DNA of 25,179 nt from Chrysophaeum taylorii (lineage: Eukaryota; Sar; Pelagophyceae; Pelagomonadales; Pelagomonadaceae): assembly GCA_029834535.1 (NCBI GenBank), contig JAQMWT010000657.1:1-25179 (forward strand), in the 5' to 3' direction. Below, piece after piece: positions 1-9,521 of the stretch (the first letter of the stretch is position 1; every line of letters begins with the position of its first letter). The translations under genes were made by a program, and so were the position numbers. The notes under the pieces were generated by a model. That model made no database searches and had not been told where the DNA came from. It saw only the letters and a list, made by a program, of their open reading frames with translations.

Positions 1-8
1 GCGGGTAG

Positions 9-710
9 CGGGAATTCCAAAACTCGACCAAGTCCGCCGATGCGGAAACATCCACCACCCAATGTAAGTCTCCCATACCGAAGGAGTGCAACATCAAAGT
101 AGGGATAAGTCCTCCAGGGGCGCAATATTCCACTCCAAAAAAGTGCATAATAAAACGGCATCGTCTCACCATCGCCAGGATACAACTAGAAAGCCGTATG
201 CAACAAGCAAATTCCGGCGCCATGCAGGACGAGGAAGCACCCGCTCATGCACCAACAACAGCAACAGCTTTACGTACACCAATGACAGCAACAGCTTAAC
301 GTCAGAGCGTAACCCCCCGTGCCTCCAACCACAACAGCCACAGAGGGCCGACCTGCAGAAGCACCTCCGATACGCACGCCAACGACGGCCGCAGAAGCAC
401 GACGAGCGACCGAATACAGCGTCGCAGAACTAAAAAAAACGTGCAAAAAATCGCGAGGAGGAGACCGCCGCGATTTACCGCTCCTTTGCTCGGCAAACTT
501 AGCGTCAAGCGGGGTTCATCCACGAACAAAGATGCAATCACAACCAGAAACAACAACAACACGTGAAAGACACGAAAGGCACGAGTAGCCCATGGATTCT
601 TCACGAACATGCTTCAGGACGCGAACTTTGGGAACGAGAGGAAATCCCAACTTAACATACAACTTCGACCGAGGCGCATTCTTAAGCCGAGGCCGATCCC
701 GACATATTAG
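9..710 (+). pseudogene. possible decayed reading frame at left edge
   Basis: One frame (codons in phase with position 9) runs about 233 codons to a TAG at 708-710 with only two internal stops, TAA 297-299 and TGA 564-566. The translation is rich in Ala, Thr, Arg and Asn, with an AT-rich, CAA/AAC-repeat flavour around 250-300 and 540-565. I recognise no domain. It may be the 3' remnant of a gene or retroelement that begins before the window, or chance opening in a region poor in T. A GTAAGT at 64-69 could be an intron donor, but no partner acceptor is convincing. Bases 711-914 show nothing I can name. Confidence 0.25.
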
Positions 711-914
711 ACTCCAAACTACGGGCCTTGGGTTACGTGATCGGGCGAGCACTACGGGCATTGAGTGATTGGATTCTACCATGGTCGATCAATAGGGAGC
801 GCGTGAAAAACGCGGAGATCTAGTAGTTTAGAACTGCTTTTTGAAATATAACTACAACGAACTTACAAATTATAGGCAAGACAAGTGCTACTAGGGAGTG
901 CATGGGGCGTAGCC

Positions 915-1075
915 TTATCCAAACGCCGTAGCGCGCAGGATCAGAATCACAGGGTGTTCAGACAAGGGGCGCAGAAGGGAGTGTCGGGGGAGAGTTGACG
1001 CCTGTCGCCATGCGACGCGGAGACCGCGATTTGACTGACAACCAAATCGCCTTTACATTTTCCTTCTCTTCGCAC
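915..1075 (-). repeat. diverged partial copy of the inverted-repeat element at 22120-22575
   Basis: Read on the minus strand, this stretch aligns by eye with about 22390-22540. The best block is TTGGTTGTCAGTC, then ATCGCGGTCTCC, then CGTCGCATGGCGA, followed by a weaker match through CTCTCCxCCGAC, GCGCCCCT and TGTGATTC. Small indels and substitutions separate the copies, so this is an old copy. It matches the interior and the right part of the longer element; no left arm is visible here. Confidence 0.6.
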
Positions 1076-1111
1076 CAATAGCGCCCGCGCGCCCCCTTAA
1101 AATGCCTCATT

Positions 1112-1389
1112 AAGTTTGGTTGTCAGAGCAAAAGTTTGGTCAATAGTGTGGAAGTTTGAGGCGTAGTGATCAAACTTGTTGACCAAACTATGAGTAAGAG
1201 TGATCAAGCAACAAACTAAGTCATTGATCAAACTTATTAACTGATTGATTGATCAAACTTCAATGCAACTTGGGAGTGACCAAACTTGTTAATTGATCAA
1301 AAAACTGCTGCGAATATGATGATCATACGTATATAACTTTCCACAAACATACACCATATTTTTTTTGATCAAACTTTTTGATCGAACTT
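1112..1389. repeat. iterated TGATCAAACTT / AAGTTTGGTCA cluster
   Basis: At least nine copies of an 11-base motif TGAYCAAACTT occur in 278 bp. Reverse-orientation copies sit at 1112, 1132 and 1152 (exactly 20 bp apart). Forward copies sit at 1167, 1180, 1225, 1250, 1277, 1366 and 1379, with a variant at 1294. Two pairs (1167/1180 and 1366/1379) have the same 13-bp spacing. Each full copy contains the palindrome TGATCA. The surroundings are AT-rich and hold no open frame. Array-like binding sites, a decayed satellite or the core of a small transposable element are all possible. Confidence 0.85.
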
Positions 1390-1596
1390 GACCGACGCCT
1401 TCTTCTTCTTATTGTTATTATTATTGTTGTTGTTGTTTGAGGGAAACAAGGATGAAGCAAGAACGCAAACTCCCAGAGGCAAAGGTAGGAAGAAGGGAGC
1501 AAGGCAAGAAGGAGTGACGCATCACAGAGGGCATGGGGAAAGAAGAAGAGAGAGTAGCGGCAGGCGTGGTGATGTAGAAAGACACGAGGGGACGAC
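1390..1596. other. purine-rich non-coding stretch with short TTC/TTG/TTA runs
   Basis: From 1400 the sequence is a chain of imperfect TTC, TTA and TTG triplets, then strongly purine-biased (GAAGAAG, GGGAGCAAGG). It resembles the purine-rich sequence at 19840-20030 beside other copies of the dispersed repeat, so it may be the body of the same element family. Open frames here are low-complexity and not believable as genes. Confidence 0.5.
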
Positions 1597-1655
1597 GTAT
1601 TATTGTGGTTAGCAACTCCCAGGCTCGGAGAGCAGCCAGAATGGATGATCGCTCA
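1597..1655 (-). repeat. dispersed (TAA)n-tailed repeat, copy 1
   Basis: The plus strand reads TATTATTGTGGTTAGCAACT followed by CCCAGGCTCGGAGAGC and CAGAATGGATGATCGC. It matches copies at 2009, 19236, 19308, 19770 and 20033, and in the opposite orientation at 11691 and 12205. On the minus strand the unit ends in GTTGCTAACCACAATAATA, which looks like the 3' end of a small retroposon with an AAT/TAA tail. Confidence 0.55.
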
Positions 1656-1959
1656 AAGGAAGAGAAACAACAAAAGGAGAGGAGACTAAAGACGACCGCA
1701 GAGGAAGGCGATGGAGAAAGCAAAAAGAAAAAAGGCTGAGCATACGAGATGAAGGCCAGGAGAGGCGGTAACGCAGTGAGAAGCATAGTGAGAGCAAAAA
1801 AAAGAGCGCATGGTGGGATGAGGCGCAAGAGGGGTGTAGAGCTGGGAGCAAACGGAGCGCAGAGCACGTAGATAGGGAGGGGGCCAGAACGAGTGTTTGT
1901 GGGAGAGAGATGGGACTGGCTCAGAGGGAGGCAGGCAGGTCCGCCGCGGCCTTCTTTGC

Positions 1960-1960
<1 letters not shown>

Positions 1961-1998
<38 letters not shown>

Positions 1999-2009
1999 GT
2001 TATTATTAT
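1961..2009. repeat. (TTA)n microsatellite
   Basis: About 16 TTA/ATT units with one TTG interruption run directly into repeat copy 2. Read on the minus strand this is a TAA-type tail on that copy, as expected for a non-LTR-type retroposon tail; as a plain microsatellite it is unremarkable. Confidence 0.95.
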
Positions 2010-2070
2010 GGTTCGCTGCTGCACAGTTCTCCCAGGCTCAAAGAGTCGGAATGGATGAGCGCAGAAGGAA
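2010..2070 (-). repeat. dispersed (TAA)n-tailed repeat, copy 2
   Basis: The plus strand has TTCTCCCAGGCTCAAAGAGT, then CGGAATGGATGAGCGCAGAA, immediately after the TTA run. The core GGCTCAAAGAGYC is nearly a perfect 5-bp inverted repeat with an AAA loop. This copy has the longest tail of the family in the window. Confidence 0.6.
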
Positions 2071-2332
2071 CCACCACGGAAGAAGGCAGGCAAAGGGAGG
2101 CCTAGTTCGAAGTAGTAGCAATGAAAAGAAAGACTGCGAGTTCTAGAGCTTACTTCAACGACCGAAAAGAAAAGAATCTTAATAATTCGCAGGCACGGTA
2201 CACGGGGAGTGGCTATTGAACGGCGCTAAAGTATATTGCCAAAATTATAATATCTTATTTTTTCGTTTTATATTGATATTTTATAGATGCCGTGAAAAAA
2301 ACGCCTATGATTTCGAAATGCTAGAGACAAAC

Positions 2333-2870
2333 TTAAATCTCGGAAATGCTCTCGTCGTCGAGCACTGCGCTCACGAAGGAGACGCCATCGGCGATTGCGG
2401 CGGCTGGGTATTCGTAGTCGGTACGCCCTGCCTCGAGAGGGGGCTCGACCTCGTCGTGGCTGTTGCTCACCGTCTGCATCAGAAAGTCGCCGAGCTCGTC
2501 AGTGCACTTGTTGAGGAGACGGAGGTTGACGTAGGTAAAGAGAAGACGATGGACGGTGAGGGTGTAAAGGCGGTTGGCGTCTTGGTGTGGATGAGCTTGT
2601 GGGTCTTGCAGACTCGCTCGACGTCGACAGACTGGACAGCCATCTCGTCGACGCGGATGGCGATGGGGTAATCTTTGGGAATTGCTTGATGCCAGTGAGT
2701 CGCCAGTCGTCGGCGACGGACATGATATCATCCGCGCCTGCTTGAAGATCTCGCGCTCGGTGGACGTCTTGAATCGCATGTCGGCCGGCGGTTTGAAGAG
2801 GGACTGCTTGCGTTCGATGGGCGCGCCCCACTGGCCCAGACGTATGAACGGGTCTACCTGCCTGGTACCA
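2333..2870 (-). pseudogene. frameshifted remnant of an unidentified protein gene
   Basis: Read on the minus strand, three frames follow each other with sensible protein in each. A start-side segment (RLGQWGAPIERKQSLFKPP ... EIFKQA) switches frame near 2735 to ADDIMSVADDWRLTGIKQFP. It switches again near 2672 to DYPIAIRVDEMAVQSVDVE, and again near 2568 to LTVHRLLFTYVNLRLLNKC, running to a TAA at 2333-2335. All three switches go the same way, each as if one base were missing. The large neighbouring genes have no such breaks, so decay is likelier than poor base calling. I do not recognise the family. It could be the 3' part of the ankyrin gene just upstream or a separate gene. Confidence 0.6.
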
Positions 2871-2970
2871 GCCGTTTTTTTTTTTCCAAAGCGAAAAAAA
2901 CTGGAAAGTACAAACGAAACGATACAATATTGAAATTATATCGATATAAAACGATATTATTGTTTTTCGG
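2871..2970. other. AT-rich insert between two pseudogene segments
   Basis: A 100-bp patch, far richer in A/T than its flanks, has long T and A runs and ATATCGATAT / AACGATA motifs. It interrupts the ankyrin-like reading. It could be an intron (TTTCCAG on the minus strand is a fair acceptor) or an insertion. The ends are not resolved. Confidence 0.4.
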
Positions 2971-3840
2971 CCGGTTGCAAAAAACGTTGCACGGTGTCGT
3001 TGATAATGGGCACCCGTTGGAGCGCGCCCACTCGAGGACCTCGTTATGGCCTTTGTCAAATGCATTGGAGCAGGTCTCTTCGTCCCAGGGACAGCCCATT
3101 TGAGAATCTCGAGATAGCCACGCTTAGCAGCGATGGAGCAGGTTCGCTTATCCCACGGACACCCTTCTTCTCGAGCCCACTTGAGGATTTCCGGATGTCC
3201 GCCGCGAGCTGCGCCGGCGCACGTCCGCTCGTCAAACCGATACCCTTCTTGGTGCCCGCTTGAAGACTTCGAGTTGGCTAGCCCAAGCAGCAATCTCGCA
3301 GGCACTATACCGGAGAACCTCGCGTTGACCGAGGAACCACTCGATCCACTCCGTGGCGCCGAGCTCGACAAATTCATACAGCTCGTGACTGGTTCCCCGC
3401 GCGCCTGGCACCGCTTGGCAACCGGACGTTCTCGTCGATCTTGGGGTCGTACCCCGCCGAGGGTACCATCATCTTCAGAAGGGCGCGCGTGTTGCTCCTG
3501 GTCGACGCCGACCTTGTCGTAGAGTCTCGAGATTTCGACGAGGTCTGTGTTATGATGCGCTTTTCAGCCAGCGCCTCGAGGGCGCCCTCCGAGATCATGC
3601 CGTTGACCAAAAAACTGTACACTCACTCCTCCTTCGCGTCGACCATTTTGTACAGCAATCCGCGTTTCGTCGTCGTCTCGAGCTCGTCGCGTCCATGTGG
3701 ATGAGCATCCGCAACACCACACCTCGCTTTGAGTCATTCGTTTTTGCTCGCTTCACGAGCCGCTTCCCTCTTTTGCACGAAGGCTTCGAGGGTTTCTCGT
3801 TTTTGTGGAGGGAAGAAGGGTCTAGTTTAAAGCTCTCCGA
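2971..3840 (-). pseudogene. ankyrin-repeat gene, frameshifted
   Basis: Minus-strand frames contain consecutive ankyrin-type units: RFDERTCAGAARGGHPEILK, then GCPWDKRTCSIAAKRGYLEI, then GCPWDEETCSNAFDKGHNEV with LEWARSNGCPL. A preceding unit (GATEWIEWFLGQREVLRYSA ... LEVFKRA) lies in a different frame, with a break near 3252. Another break near 3102 removes the expected three or four residues between LKWA and GCPW, together with a frame shift. Further upstream, fragments such as ETLEAFVQKREAAREASKNE and LLYKMVDAKEE lie in yet other frames with stops between them. Ankyrin repeats bind other proteins; this style is abundant in stramenopile genomes and giant viruses. It is head-to-head with the DUF1415 gene at 3846. 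Confidence 0.7.
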
Positions 3841-3845
3841 CCTAC

Positions 3846-4466
3846 ATGCTGCACAGTGCACTTTGCGGCTTTCTAGTCGTCGCCGTGACCGGCCTCGCCC
3901 CTCTCGACGCGCGGATAAGCGTCAACGCTGTGAACCATTGGCTGGATGAGGTCGTCGTTGGATTGGAATTATGTCCGTGGGCCGCCAGCTCGCACAGAAA
4001 AATCGTTACTCTCGAGACCGACCTCGATGAAGAGAACGCTGGGTTCGACGCCATCGCCCTCGAGGCGGCGCGATTGGTTGAGCAACGCCGCTCGTTTCAC
4101 ACGACGCTTTGCGTCCTGCCTCGCTACACGAACGCGCTGCCGCTCTTCCAACGGTTGTGGTCGCGATGCGCGCGCGAAATTGATGTCCACGTCCTTGCCT
4201 TCCATCCTCTTCGTCGCGATCGTCAAGGTCCGGAATGTGTGCAGTACGCTATGCGATCACCGGTCCCGATCATTCAGCTGTTGCTGCCTGCTGACCTTGC
4301 AACGGCGCGCGCCACACGCGGTACCACTCCGGACGAGGCTCGAGTGGCGATGCTGGCTCTTATGGCCGACAACGAGCGCAAGCTCCAAGCCGTGGGTTCA
4401 GAGAGGTTGCGAGCCATGTACCGTTCCTGGACAGAAGAAGAACTCCCCAGCGGACCACCATGCTGA
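3846..4466 (+). CDS. DUF1415 family protein, possibly organelle-targeted
   Basis: This is a 206-aa single-exon protein. After an N-terminal hydrophobic stretch (about residues 4-20) the body carries family landmarks: VNHWLDEVVVGLELCPWA (residues ~28-45), the LCVLPRYT strand, VHVLAFHPL, and RSPVPIIQLLLP near residue 138. DUF1415 is known from bacteria and from algal genomes; its biochemical role is not established, though the conserved Cys after 'GLxL' suggests a metal- or redox-related site. The N-terminus followed by AVTGLAPLDAR resembles a signal peptide with an ASAFAP-like cleavage context (Leu in place of Phe), as in plastid targeting of stramenopile proteins. That targeting is inference. 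It ends in a tail-to-tail arrangement with LRR-A, 199 bp away. Confidence 0.8.
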   Translation: MLHSALCGFLVVAVTGLAPLDARISVNAVNHWLDEVVVGLELCPWAASSHRKIVTLETDLDEENAGFDAIALEAARLVEQRRSFHTTLCVLPRYTNALPLFQRLWSRCAREIDVHVLAFHPLRRDRQGPECVQYAMRSPVPIIQLLLPADLATARATRGTTPDEARVAMLALMADNERKLQAVGSERLRAMYRSWTEEELPSGPPC

Positions 4467-4665
4467 CTCCCGGGTATGGTGCGATAAGCAATTTCAACGC
4501 CTCCTGCTGCCCGACGAAAACGAAGCTCAATATATCTGACAGACTCGTTCCATCCCGAAAGAGCAGCGTGGACCCAAAGAACCGACCCGGACTATAGAGC
4601 AAAATAGCTCATCATTATTGGCTCATATGGGGTCCTGGACCTCGCAACCACATCACGAATCGACA

Positions 4666-7600
4666 TTATGGCGATTTTTTGCCTTGCGCTCGCTCGATAC
4701 TCCCAGTCGCCGTCGTTGAATCACGACCACAAAGGAACATGGACATCAGCGCGCGGCGTGCTTGAAGGTCGGGATAGCAACCTGGACCCGAGCTCACGTA
4801 TCGCGCTTCGAGAATGCCGTAGTCGATGATCTCTTCTTCCCATTCTTTCGGCAACTGCCAACCGGGCGACCACGGCAAGGACTCTTTTCGTTTGAACTTC
4901 TCGTCGATCTGCGCACAAACAAAACACTCCGAGATCACACACGAGCATGTTGTTCATGCACGCACCCAGTTTTCACCAGGCTCCGCGATAGCGAGTTTGA
5001 CGAGTACTGAAGCCATTTGCCTCTCGTCGTAGATCTTGAGATTCAGAGTATACATCCGGTCGACCGTCATCGAGTTAAAGACGTTCAAGCATCCGAGCCT
5101 ATAAACGCACTCGTCGCACTCCTCCTTCTCGAGGCTATCGAGAACCGTGGCAAAGTTCTGCAGGTCAAGCGTTCGGGAGAAGAGCGCGAGAACGACCTCA
5201 ACTCGAAGGATATCGTCCGGCTGGAACTTGGCAACAAGGTCCTGTACTTGGGCTGCGCTGAAGTAGCTGTGCCCTATGTTCGCCTTCAACAGCCTCAGGC
5301 TGTGCACACCCTTGCGATACTGGTCGGAGGGGTTCGTTGGCGGCAACGGCTTAAGCTGCAGTTGTGACGCGAGAAGCGCCGCGGCGTCTGCGCTATTCGG
5401 CCGTTCGAGCTCTTTTTTTGATGCTCTACCTCCCTTCTTCTTCCCTTTTTTCTTCCCTTGCTTGCCATCTTTTTTTCCTGTGTGGCCAAAGACTTGATTG
5501 CCGTCGCCACCAATGCCATCATAGACTTCAGAGTAGAACGAAGGCGAGATAAAGCGCCGAGATGTCGCGATCATTTCACGCCAGTGGCGAGCGACAGAAT
5601 CGACCTCGGTTTCCGCAAGCGGATTAATATACGGGTCTGCCACCTCGACGGGATGATGCGGATCGCCGTTGACACCACGATCTTGAGGGAGCGGGTCGTC
5701 GTTCGTTTCCGCACCAAAGCCGAGCATTTGTAAGAAAATGCGAAAACGGCGTTCGGAAATGGGTCGGGACGAGTGCTTGCTTATTTCGGTAGAAACGTAA
5801 TCGAATTGCAACGATCCTTCCTTGAGTTTGCCGACATTAAGCGCAGCGAACCACGTCGGCGTGAGACGAATCGGATTCCCTTGCCACCGTTCGTTGCGAA
5901 AGTTCTGCCAATTCCGGTGCTGCGACGTATCGGCACCGCCAGACTGTTGCGACGCCAAGCGTTGCGAGTTCGCGATTCCTGCTAGTTTGCGGGCCGCCAG
6001 TCTGTCAATTGGATTCCGCATGTCGAGCGAGTAATGACCTGTAAACAAACACACGTTGTCCTCTGATGATGATGATGATGATGATGATGATAGAGGCGCA
6101 CCAATTTTTTTGCTCTCTTACCTGTAGCGTTGTTGAGCAACGGCCCCCACGCGTGGCCAAGTCTCGTCATGAGGTCCAGTTTCTCCGTCCGCGATAAACG
6201 TGCCAACTCGATCAACGCGCAACAATCCGAAGGCGTTGCGACTTGAGGCAGAATTCGAGCAAGATTTTCAACTCTAGACTGGCCGGTGCGCGCCACCTCG
6301 AGGAGAGCATGCGCTTGCTCCCTTGTCAAAAAAAGCTCCGTTTCGGATGTGACGACATCGAATATCGCCGCGCGTTCCTGCTCAGACGGAGTCGTCTTCA
6401 ACACGTGAATGAGGCCGCGCACGCCTTCGTCGGAACCGCACTGGTCTGTCGACGGCGGTGCTGGTTCGTAGTCGAAGACGATGTCAAGATGACCGCTCTT
6501 CGGCACTTTCCACGGCGTGTTGCCGTGTTCGCAAAGCGGCGTTTTGGGTGCGGTGTTCTCGCGGGCAAATTTTTGGGTTGCCAACTGGATAAACTCCTCT
6601 TGCTCGATTACTCCCGACCCGTCCGTGTCGTACTCCGCGATGGCCTGCGCCACCGCTTTCATAGGGACGTCGATGCCGAGAAAGTGAAGGACTGCCTTGA
6701 GTTCGCTTTTGCTAATGCACTGCGAGTCGTCGGCGTCGGCGAGGCAGAACACAGCACGCCAGAAGTGGTGCATCAGTGTCACTTTATCCAAATGTACCTG
6801 CGACGAGTCGTCGTTCGGCTCGCGAAAGACATCGGCCGCAAGCAGGCGTTGGATTTCCCCCAAGACAACGCCGACGTGCTCTTCCGTCATCACCAAACCC
6901 ATCCAGGCGAGTACGTCTTCCAGATCCTTGCGATCGAGAGCGTGATTTCCTATGGTCCGCGCGATGACAAGCATCCATGACGGGGGATTGCTGCGCGCGC
7001 GTGCCGGTCTGAATCCTGCGGTAGGAGTGGCAAGACTCCCCTGCGTTATCTGTGCGCGATGAAGTTTGATGTCCTTTCCGTTTGCGCGCGCCGGCGATAT
7101 ATTCCCACTTTGGGCCGCCCGTGCTGTTGTTGGCAGGGCGGGGCCTGTCGTCGTCGTTGGGACTGGCAACGGTTTGGTTCCGGGTGGGTAGTATCGCAGC
7201 TTTCTGAATCCGCAGTTGTTGCGTTGCGTTGCAATCGTGAGCAAGTCCCTGGCTACCATACGGTCGTACGGTAAAAAGAGGTTCAAATGGTAAGAACCTC
7301 CAGGCGTGGCTGGATCAAAGTATCCGACCTTGGCATCATCTCTAGTCGTGTCGCAATGTCTCCACGAAATGTGGAGCGGTTTGTACTCTTGCTTCGTGTC
7401 AAGGGCAGTATCCGTACTCGACTCGTACCCTCGCGTTTGGAGCGCCGACATCAACGCGCGTGCGCCGGCCTTTCCGATCGGGTTGCCGTCGAGTCGGACC
7501 AAGACTAATGATGTGTTGACTTTCAGCATTGAAGCGATAACGAGCGCTGCTCGCGGCGATATTGCGTTGAAACTCAAGTCCAGAACCTCGAGGACAGTGT

Positions 7601-9248
7601 TCTCGTGAAGTGCCGCTGCCAAGTACTGCGCCGGTTCGTCTGCGAAGCAGTTGTGTGCCAGTCTAAGTTCTGTCAATGATTCCACCCCAGCAAGTGCAGT
7701 TCCCAGCGCTCTCGCCGAGTCATTTCGAATGAAGTTCCAACTCAGATCGAGAACTCGTAGCACGAATCGCCCCGAATTGAGAGCATCGGCGATGGCCTCG
7801 GGGCCGGTAACAAGTTCGGGGTTTGTGTAGTTCAGAGCTTCTGCTTGTCCAATCAAATTTGCCGAAAGATCGAGTTCAGTTAGAGCGCGGTTTCCGACGA
7901 GGGCCTTTGTTAACTCGACACATTCACTATCGTCGACGTCAGCACCCTCCAACCTCAACTCCCCAAGTCGGTGCCCGCTTGCCAGGAGGCTGCGAATCGA
8001 CCGAGCGGCGTTTGCGCCAATAGTGTTGCGCGATAAGTCGAACGATTCGAGGTGAGGGCAGCCGTCAGTCACGACCTGGCAGATGATAGCCAGCGCGGCG
8101 TCTCCCAAGTTGTTGCTGGAAATGTCGATTCGACGGATGTGTTGGAGTCGCGGCAAGACGGTGGCGAGGGCGCGCGCGATGCCATCGTTGAGACCTAGAC
8201 CACGAAGTGCAAGAGTTCCATCAGCACTCTGCTTGAGAAGCGCCGGGTTTGGCGAGACGCCGTGGCTGATTGCCGCCTTGGCGAAGTCTCGCGCGATCCA
8301 GACGGATTCGTGACTTCCCACACCTTCGACGCTGATCGTGTCGTCCGTCTGTTCGGACAGCTTCAATGCGTCCCTATACGCGTGGAAGAATCGTATGCGG
8401 CCAGCTGTGCCCGTGAAGAACGATCGCGCTTTTTCGACCTCGGCCGCTAACCTCTCCAGATCGCCGGCATGCTTGTTGTCTTCTTTGAGTGCGGCATCCT
8501 GCCGAGCGATTCCAGCGTATTCCGCCGAATGTTGCTGCTGCTGCAGTTTATCGGCGCCACCAAGGCGAAGTTCGCGGGCATTGTAGCAAGGTGTGCATTC
8601 TGAGGAGGAGCCTTCTAGCTGGAGGACGAGAGGGATTGGCTGCATCAAGCCATCGAGCCAACGGCTGCGTTCGAGCTCGCAATTAGTGATCTGTCGTGTC
8701 TTATCGTCTGCGACGGCCGCGTCCGCGACGCTAGCTGCACGTGCCGCATCGGCAGCCGCAGCGGCCTTCTTTGCGCCTCGGCGAGATTCTGCGTGCAGCG
8801 GGTGAGCACTTTGAGTGATCGACTCGTACTTTCGCAACATTCGCAAAGCGCCGTCGCGCCGTGGCATCTTTGCCATTTTTGCGAGGCGTTCGTCTTCGCG
8901 TGGCCACGTACTAGCTTCGGACTGATTTGGGGCTGCTTCTCGTTTCCAACAAGCTCTATGATGATTTTGGTTTTCTCGTCGTCGCGACTGGTTCGCTTCG
9001 TAGCGCTCTCTAGCACGGTCGCGAGATACAAGCTTAGGTCCATACCGGGCCGGGAAAAGTAAAACTAGATCGCGACCGGTCTGCGTCAGGGAAGACGGTC
9101 GTTTGTGTGCGGGCGTAGCGCACCGTGGCAAGGTCTTCTTCGGCCTAGTAGTGGTCAGATTCTCAGCAGAAGCTATTGTTCGAGGCGGTGACCTCTCGCA
9201 ACTCTTTTCACGATCGAAAAGAGGCGCGGTTCCAGGCCGAGGATACAT
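4666..9248 (-). CDS. LRR-A: leucine-rich-repeat / EF-hand protein with YxLNL modules
   Basis: Three exons (9248-6122, 6038-4966, 4908-4666) total 4443 nt and give 1480 aa in one frame. The start is the ATG at 9248 (MYPRPGTAPLF); the open frame upstream to 9443 has no ATG and looks like 5' leader. The N-terminus is basic and Ala/Gln-rich (to ~340). Leucine-rich repeats of the ribonuclease-inhibitor/NLRC3 type span ~343-605 (for example LTELDLSANLIGQ, LEVLDLSFNAIS). Two canonical EF-hand loops follow, DADDSQCISKSE (838-849) and DTDGSGVIEQEE (874-885), so calcium binding is expected. A repeated module, Y-x-L-[ND]-[LM]...[DE]R and then G-x-L-x-[FIV], occurs with its Y at 653, 1045 and 1372 and its G at 919, 1117 and 1431. 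A Lys/Gly tract lies in exon 2. It is paralogous to LRR-B. Function is unknown; a calcium-regulated scaffold is the likeliest role. Confidence 0.85.
4909..4965 (-). other. LRR-A intron 2 (57 nt)
   Basis: The donor is TGG|GTGCGT and the acceptor GTTTGTGCGCAG|ATCGAC, phase 0. Without splicing the frame stops within three codons. Spliced, GENW joins IDEKFKRKE and restores alignment with LRR-B (EQSQW ... LQWKMDCPAVPEW). Confidence 0.85.
6039..6121 (-). other. LRR-A intron 1 (83 nt) with trinucleotide repeat
   Basis: The donor is ACAG|GTAAGAG and the acceptor GTTTACAG|GTCATTAC, splitting a Gly codon (phase 1). Splicing joins LLNNATG to HYSLDM, matching GMPAGHYTLNL in the intronless LRR-B. The intron holds an ATC/GAT triplet run (about 6064-6090), which when read through gives a spurious His tract. 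Confidence 0.9.
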
Positions 9249-9521
9249 TCTCGATATCGAACGAAGCGAGCGCCCTCGGCGCAGCCCGTGCGCGATTGGC
9301 GAACAGTCGGCAACAACAACAAGATTTGGTACATTATTGTGAGAAGTGCCGAATGGTATCTCTGACTCAGAGATATAGACTGCTAACGCCAAACGTGTCA
9401 CACACACTCTTACTTTAAAGCCCCAAACACGAGTATGGTGCACGCAACGCGAGAGCAGCCTAAAAGAGCCTGAAAAGTCTGAGACGCGTGGAAGCGGTTG
9501 GTCTTTCTCTCGGGACGTAAG
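9249..9521. promoter_or_regulatory. divergent promoter between LRR-A and the ODA1-like gene
   Basis: Only 273 bp separate the two start codons, so both 5' leaders and promoters must lie here. Visible elements are a CAACAACAACAA tract (9311-9322), TCTGACTCAGAGATA with a short CTCAGAG inverted repeat near 9361, and a TTTAAAG-like AT patch at 9413-9419. I see no convincing X-box (RFX) site. Confidence 0.55.

Noticed and set aside
1388..2146. Several overlapping open frames with poly-Leu, poly-Tyr or poly-Ile
   Set aside because: They are translations of TTA/TTC repeats and purine-rich sequence with no protein character.
5982..9443. LRR-A as one 1153-aa protein starting at 9443 and ending in a His-rich tail
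   Set aside because: The 9443 start is GTG, and the His run is the ATC/GAT microsatellite of intron 1. The ATG at 9248 and splicing at 6121/6039 restore alignment with LRR-B.
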